A stretch of 64,000 nucleotides of DNA from Bradyrhizobium sp. CCBAU 051011 (GTDB lineage Bacteria; Pseudomonadota; Alphaproteobacteria; Rhizobiales; Xanthobacteraceae), in NCBI RefSeq assembly GCF_009930815.1, contig NZ_CP022222.1, positions 1,778,501 to 1,842,500 of the forward strand, written 5' to 3'. Positions 61,098 through 64,000 of the stretch are shown here, in pieces (position 1 is the first letter of the stretch; each line of letters starts with the position of its first letter). The notes below the pieces were generated by a model that saw only the letters and a program-made list of their open reading frames with translations, was not told the DNA's origin and searched no databases. The position numbers and the translations under genes were made by a program.

Positions 61098-63371
61098 ATG
61101 ACGACATCAGACGAAATTGAGGCAGACAAATGCAGCGAACAGCCCAGCCTGATCAGGCTGATGCTGTTCTTCGTGATGCAGGGCGTTGCCGTAATCCTGG
61201 TCGGGTTTGCGGCATTATTTTTGAGTTTTGAGCCGGTCTGGTCAGCGGAGCGCCTGCAGTCGGCGTTCCTCAAGCCCGGCGACGTCCGCGCCGGTTCGCT
61301 GCTGCTGAAGATTGACGAGGGCTATGCCGATGCGTCGCGGCTCGGCGTCGATGTTGATCTCACCGTGTCGGGGCCGACGGTCCGCGCCCGCGTCACCCAG
61401 ATTTTTCGCAACCCAACGAAGGACTGGGTCGAAGCCGTCTACGTCTATCCGCTGCCGTCGGGCGGCGCGGTCGATACGCTGAAGATGGTGATCGGCGATC
61501 GCGTCGTGGTCGGTGACATCAAGGAGCGGCAGCAAGCAAAGATCATCTACGAACAAGCGAAGCAGAGCGGACACAAGGCGGCACTGACCGAACAGGAACG
61601 GCCGAACATCTTCACCAATTCCGTCGCCAATATCGGTCCCGGCGAAACCGTGCTGGTACAGATCGAATATCAGGAGCCTGTCGCACAATCCGGCAACGAG
61701 TTCTCGCTGCGGGTGCCGATGGTGATCGCCCCACGTTACAATCCCGCGCCCGTCGTGCAGAGCGTCGATTTCAAGCCGGATAGCGGCGGCTGGGGTTCGG
61801 CCAAATCCGATGCCGTGCCGGATCGCGACCGCATCTCGCCCGAAGTGCTCGACCCCGCCACCAACGCGCCGGTCAATCCAACCCGCATCACCGTGCGGCT
61901 GCAGGCAGGCTTTCCGCTCGGCGAGGTCAGCAGTTACCACCATACGATCAAGACCGAGAAGCCAGACGCCAGTACGAGCATCATCCGCCTTGCTGAAGGC
62001 CCGGTGCCGGCGGACCGCGATTTCGAACTGACCTGGAAACCCGCGGCCGAGAAGGCGCCGTCGGTCGGGCTGTTCCGTGAGCATGTCGGCAATTCCGATT
62101 ATCTGCTGGCGTTCGTGACACCGCCCGCGGTCGAGCAGGCGCAGCAGAAACCGATGCCGCGCGAAGTGATCTTCGTGATCGATAATTCCGGCTCGATGGG
62201 CGGCGTCTCGATCATTCAGGCCAAGGCGAGCCTCACCTACGCCCTCGGCCGTCTGCAGCCGAACGATCGTTTCAACGTGATCCGCTTCGATCACACCATG
62301 GATGTGCTGTTCCCGTCAGCGGTGCCCGCCGACAGGGAGCATATCGGCCGGGCCACCTCCTTCGTCGGCGCGCTGCAGGCCAATGGCGGCACGGAAATGG
62401 TGCCCGCGATGCGGGCGGCGCTGTCCGACAACAGCGGCGACACCGGTTACGTCCGCCAGGTCGTATTCCTGACCGACGGCGCCATCGGCAACGAACAGCA
62501 ATTGTTCGAAACCATCAGCGCGTTGCGCGGCCGCTCGCGCGTCTTCATGGTGGGCATCGGCTCGGCGCCAAACACCTACCTGATGACGCGCGCCGCCGAA
62601 CTCGGCCGCGGCACCTTCACCCATATCGGCGCGGTCGAGCAGGTCGAGGAGCGCATGCGCGGACTGTTCGCCAAGCTGGAGAATCCCGCGGTGACTAATC
62701 TGACCGCGAAATTCTCCGATGCCACGGCCGACATCACGCCGGTTGCGATCCCCGACGTCTACCGCGACGAGCCGCTGGTGCTGGCCGCAAAACTCGACAA
62801 GCTCGCGGGCTCGGTCGAGATCAAGGGCCGCATCGGCGATCGCCCGTGGGTCGTCACCCTTCCGCTAGCGAATGCGGCCGAAGGCAAGGGCCTGTCCAAG
62901 CTCTGGGCCCGCCGCAAGATCGCGGATGCGGAGGTTGGGCGCACCACGCGTCAGACGACGCCGGACGAAGCCGACAAGGCCATCCTCTCGCTGGCGCTCG
63001 AGCATCAGCTCGTCACGCGGCTGACGAGTCTGGTAGCCGTCGACAAGACGCCGAGCCGTCCGCAAGGAGAGCCGCTCAAGGTTTCGGAACTGCCGATCAA
63101 CCTGCCTGCGGGATGGGACTTTGAAAAGGTGTTCGGCGAGCGCCCGCGCGTGCCGGCAACGCCGACGGAGCGGCGCGCCGATACGGAAGAGGCGCGCGTT
63201 CAGGTCGCGGCGCTGAAGCGGGTGCAGCCTGTCGTCACCCAGCCGCCCAGCACGCTCGCGCTGCCGAAGACGGCAACTGACGCCGAGCTGAAGATGATTG
63301 CCGGTGTGATCCTGCTCACGTTCAGCCTGATCCTGTTCGTGCTCAATCGACGTCAGATGTCACGGTGTTGA
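61098..63371 (+). CDS. VIT/VWA-domain surface protein with LPKTA sorting signal (sortase target)
   Basis: A 757-residue protein. An N-terminal helix (about 20-45) acts as signal or anchor. The VIT domain (about 65-185) is followed by a von Willebrand A domain with the metal-site motif DNSGSMGG (Asp362, Ser364, Ser366). The C terminus is a textbook sorting signal: LPKTA at 722-726, a hydrophobic helix, then NRRQMSR. This is the architecture of the single substrate of class GN sortases in Gram-negative bacteria. The sortase gene follows at 63597. The VWA domain suggests binding to other proteins at the cell surface. Confidence 0.92.
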   Translation: MTTSDEIEADKCSEQPSLIRLMLFFVMQGVAVILVGFAALFLSFEPVWSAERLQSAFLKPGDVRAGSLLLKIDEGYADASRLGVDVDLTVSGPTVRARVTQIFRNPTKDWVEAVYVYPLPSGGAVDTLKMVIGDRVVVGDIKERQQAKIIYEQAKQSGHKAALTEQERPNIFTNSVANIGPGETVLVQIEYQEPVAQSGNEFSLRVPMVIAPRYNPAPVVQSVDFKPDSGGWGSAKSDAVPDRDRISPEVLDPATNAPVNPTRITVRLQAGFPLGEVSSYHHTIKTEKPDASTSIIRLAEGPVPADRDFELTWKPAAEKAPSVGLFREHVGNSDYLLAFVTPPAVEQAQQKPMPREVIFVIDNSGSMGGVSIIQAKASLTYALGRLQPNDRFNVIRFDHTMDVLFPSAVPADREHIGRATSFVGALQANGGTEMVPAMRAALSDNSGDTGYVRQVVFLTDGAIGNEQQLFETISALRGRSRVFMVGIGSAPNTYLMTRAAELGRGTFTHIGAVEQVEERMRGLFAKLENPAVTNLTAKFSDATADITPVAIPDVYRDEPLVLAAKLDKLAGSVEIKGRIGDRPWVVTLPLANAAEGKGLSKLWARRKIADAEVGRTTRQTTPDEADKAILSLALEHQLVTRLTSLVAVDKTPSRPQGEPLKVSELPINLPAGWDFEKVFGERPRVPATPTERRADTEEARVQVAALKRVQPVVTQPPSTLALPKTATDAELKMIAGVILLTFSLILFVLNRRQMSRC

Positions 63372-63380
63372 CGTCGGCTG

Positions 63381-63410
63381 AAAGGAGGAGGGACCCCTGA
63401 CCTCCTCTTT
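63381..63410 (+). terminator. Possible terminator or attenuator hairpin
   Basis: AAAGGAGGAGG pairs with CCTCCTCTTT with one bulged base and a nine-base loop, starting 10 bases after the sortase-target stop. The trailing T run is short. It might only lower sortase expression relative to its substrate. Confidence 0.45.
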
Positions 63411-63473
63411 CCAGAGCGCGCGGCTCCCACCCGTCCCCCCAAGGCCGCGCGCGCCGCCTTTTCCTCAACCGCC

Positions 63474-63583
63474 GTCATTGCGAGCGAAGCGAAGCAATCC
63501 ATCTCGCCGCGGAAAGAAAGATGGATTGCTTTGTGCCTTTCGCTCCCTTGCGCAAACGCCTCGCGTTTGTCGCAGGCAATGAC
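63474..63583. repeat. GTCATTGCGAGCGAAGC inverted repeat, copy 2
   Basis: The left arm GTCATTGCGAGCGAAGCGAAGCAATCCAT pairs with ATGGATTGCTTTGTGCC...; the outer right end GCAATGAC is separated by a second small hairpin (GCAAACGCCTCGCGTTTGT). The perfect copy is at 12192-12269. Confidence 0.85.
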
Positions 63584-63596
63584 GGATAGAGTGTCC

Positions 63597-64000
63597 ATGC
63601 GTTTCATCCTCCCTCTCCTCCTCGCTCTCATCGGCCTGATCTTGTTCGGCCAGGGCGCCTACATCCACGCCAAGGCGCTGGTTGCACAGGTCCTGCTGGA
63701 ACGCGCCTTCGAGAAAACCATCGCCACCGGACACGAGACGAAACCGTGGTCGTGGGCCGACACATGGCCGGTTGCCCGTATCGACGTGAAGCGGCTCCAT
63801 GCCCGCACCATCGTGCTCGCAGGCAGCAGCGGCCAGGCGCTCGCCTTCGGTCCGGGTCATGTCGAACGGACACCCGATGCCGGCGAGCGCGGCGTCGCCG
63901 TTTATTCGGCGCATCGCGATACGCATTTCGTCTTTCTGAAGAACGTCGTCATAGGTGACGAGATCGAGGTCACGCGAAGCGACGGCAAGCAATTCCATTA
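63597..64000 (+). CDS. Class GN sortase, N-terminal part (runs off the window)
   Basis: The first 134 residues are present. The N-terminal hydrophobic helix (FILPLLLALIGLILFGQGAYIH) anchors it in the inner membrane. The sortase beta-barrel follows, with WSWADTWPVARI and the catalytic His motif YSAHRDTHF near residue 115. The active-site Cys and Arg would lie beyond the window edge. Class GN sortases of proteobacteria are encoded beside one VIT/VWA substrate ending in LPxTA, which is exactly the upstream gene. Confidence 0.9.
   Translation, partial: MRFILPLLLALIGLILFGQGAYIHAKALVAQVLLERAFEKTIATGHETKPWSWADTWPVARIDVKRLHARTIVLAGSSGQALAFGPGHVERTPDAGERGVAVYSAHRDTHFVFLKNVVIGDEIEVTRSDGKQFH

Overview
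The window is GC-rich DNA with alphaproteobacterial gene content and palindromic intergenic repeats typical of Rhizobiales. It looks like a chromosomal segment of Bradyrhizobium or a close relative. This rests on gene content (Tat-dependent Sox enzymes, an AttEFGH-like ABC system, orphan Liv-type binding proteins, AcrB-type RND pump) and on at least six families of inverted repeats at gene ends. No rRNA, tRNA or CRISPR array was seen.

Layout. 1-5230: the start of an MFS transporter, a prolyl-oligopeptidase, an orphan HicB-like protein, two SAM methyltransferases and a two-cysteine ArsR regulator of the BigR/SqrR kind. 5296-13437: a sulfur-oxidation locus (soxC-D-X-Y-Z-A, a SoxK-like gene, soxB, a DsrE-like gene) followed by a fused persulfide dioxygenase-rhodanese. 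Together these would oxidise thiosulfate, sulfite and persulfide in the periplasm and cytoplasm, probably under the divergent ArsR regulator. 13529-18905: cobalamin uptake, with btuF, btuD and btuC leftward and a cobalamin riboswitch plus a TonB-dependent receptor rightward. 19032-31248: small hypothetical genes, an ATP-grasp enzyme divergent from an MFS transporter, a D-aminoacylase-type amidohydrolase, a second MFS transporter, an ABC/FtsX transporter with an AttH-like lipocalin protein, and a MAPEG protein. 31342-37076: an orphan Liv-type binding protein and an RND efflux pump with its adaptor. 37589-46202: a rightward run of an iron-type alcohol dehydrogenase, an acyl-CoA ligase and a complete oligopeptide ABC importer.

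46212-47663 is an IS110-family element that has split a palindromic repeat. Its non-coding ends are structured and carry stretches matching the target, so it is a good candidate for a bridge-RNA-guided element. 47751-59538 holds a catabolic block: a biotin-dependent acyl-CoA carboxylase, a beta-keto-acid cleavage enzyme, an AraC regulator, a GST, two acyl-CoA dehydrogenases, a Liv-type binding protein and an acyl-CoA synthetase. It is probably for a branched or carboxylated acyl substrate. The window ends with cspA, an XRE regulator, a VIT/VWA surface protein with an LPKTA sorting signal, and the 5' part of its class GN sortase.

Start codons were chosen by ribosome-binding site and family length where the longest reading frame was implausible. 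Functions are read from motifs and family memory only; no database search was run.
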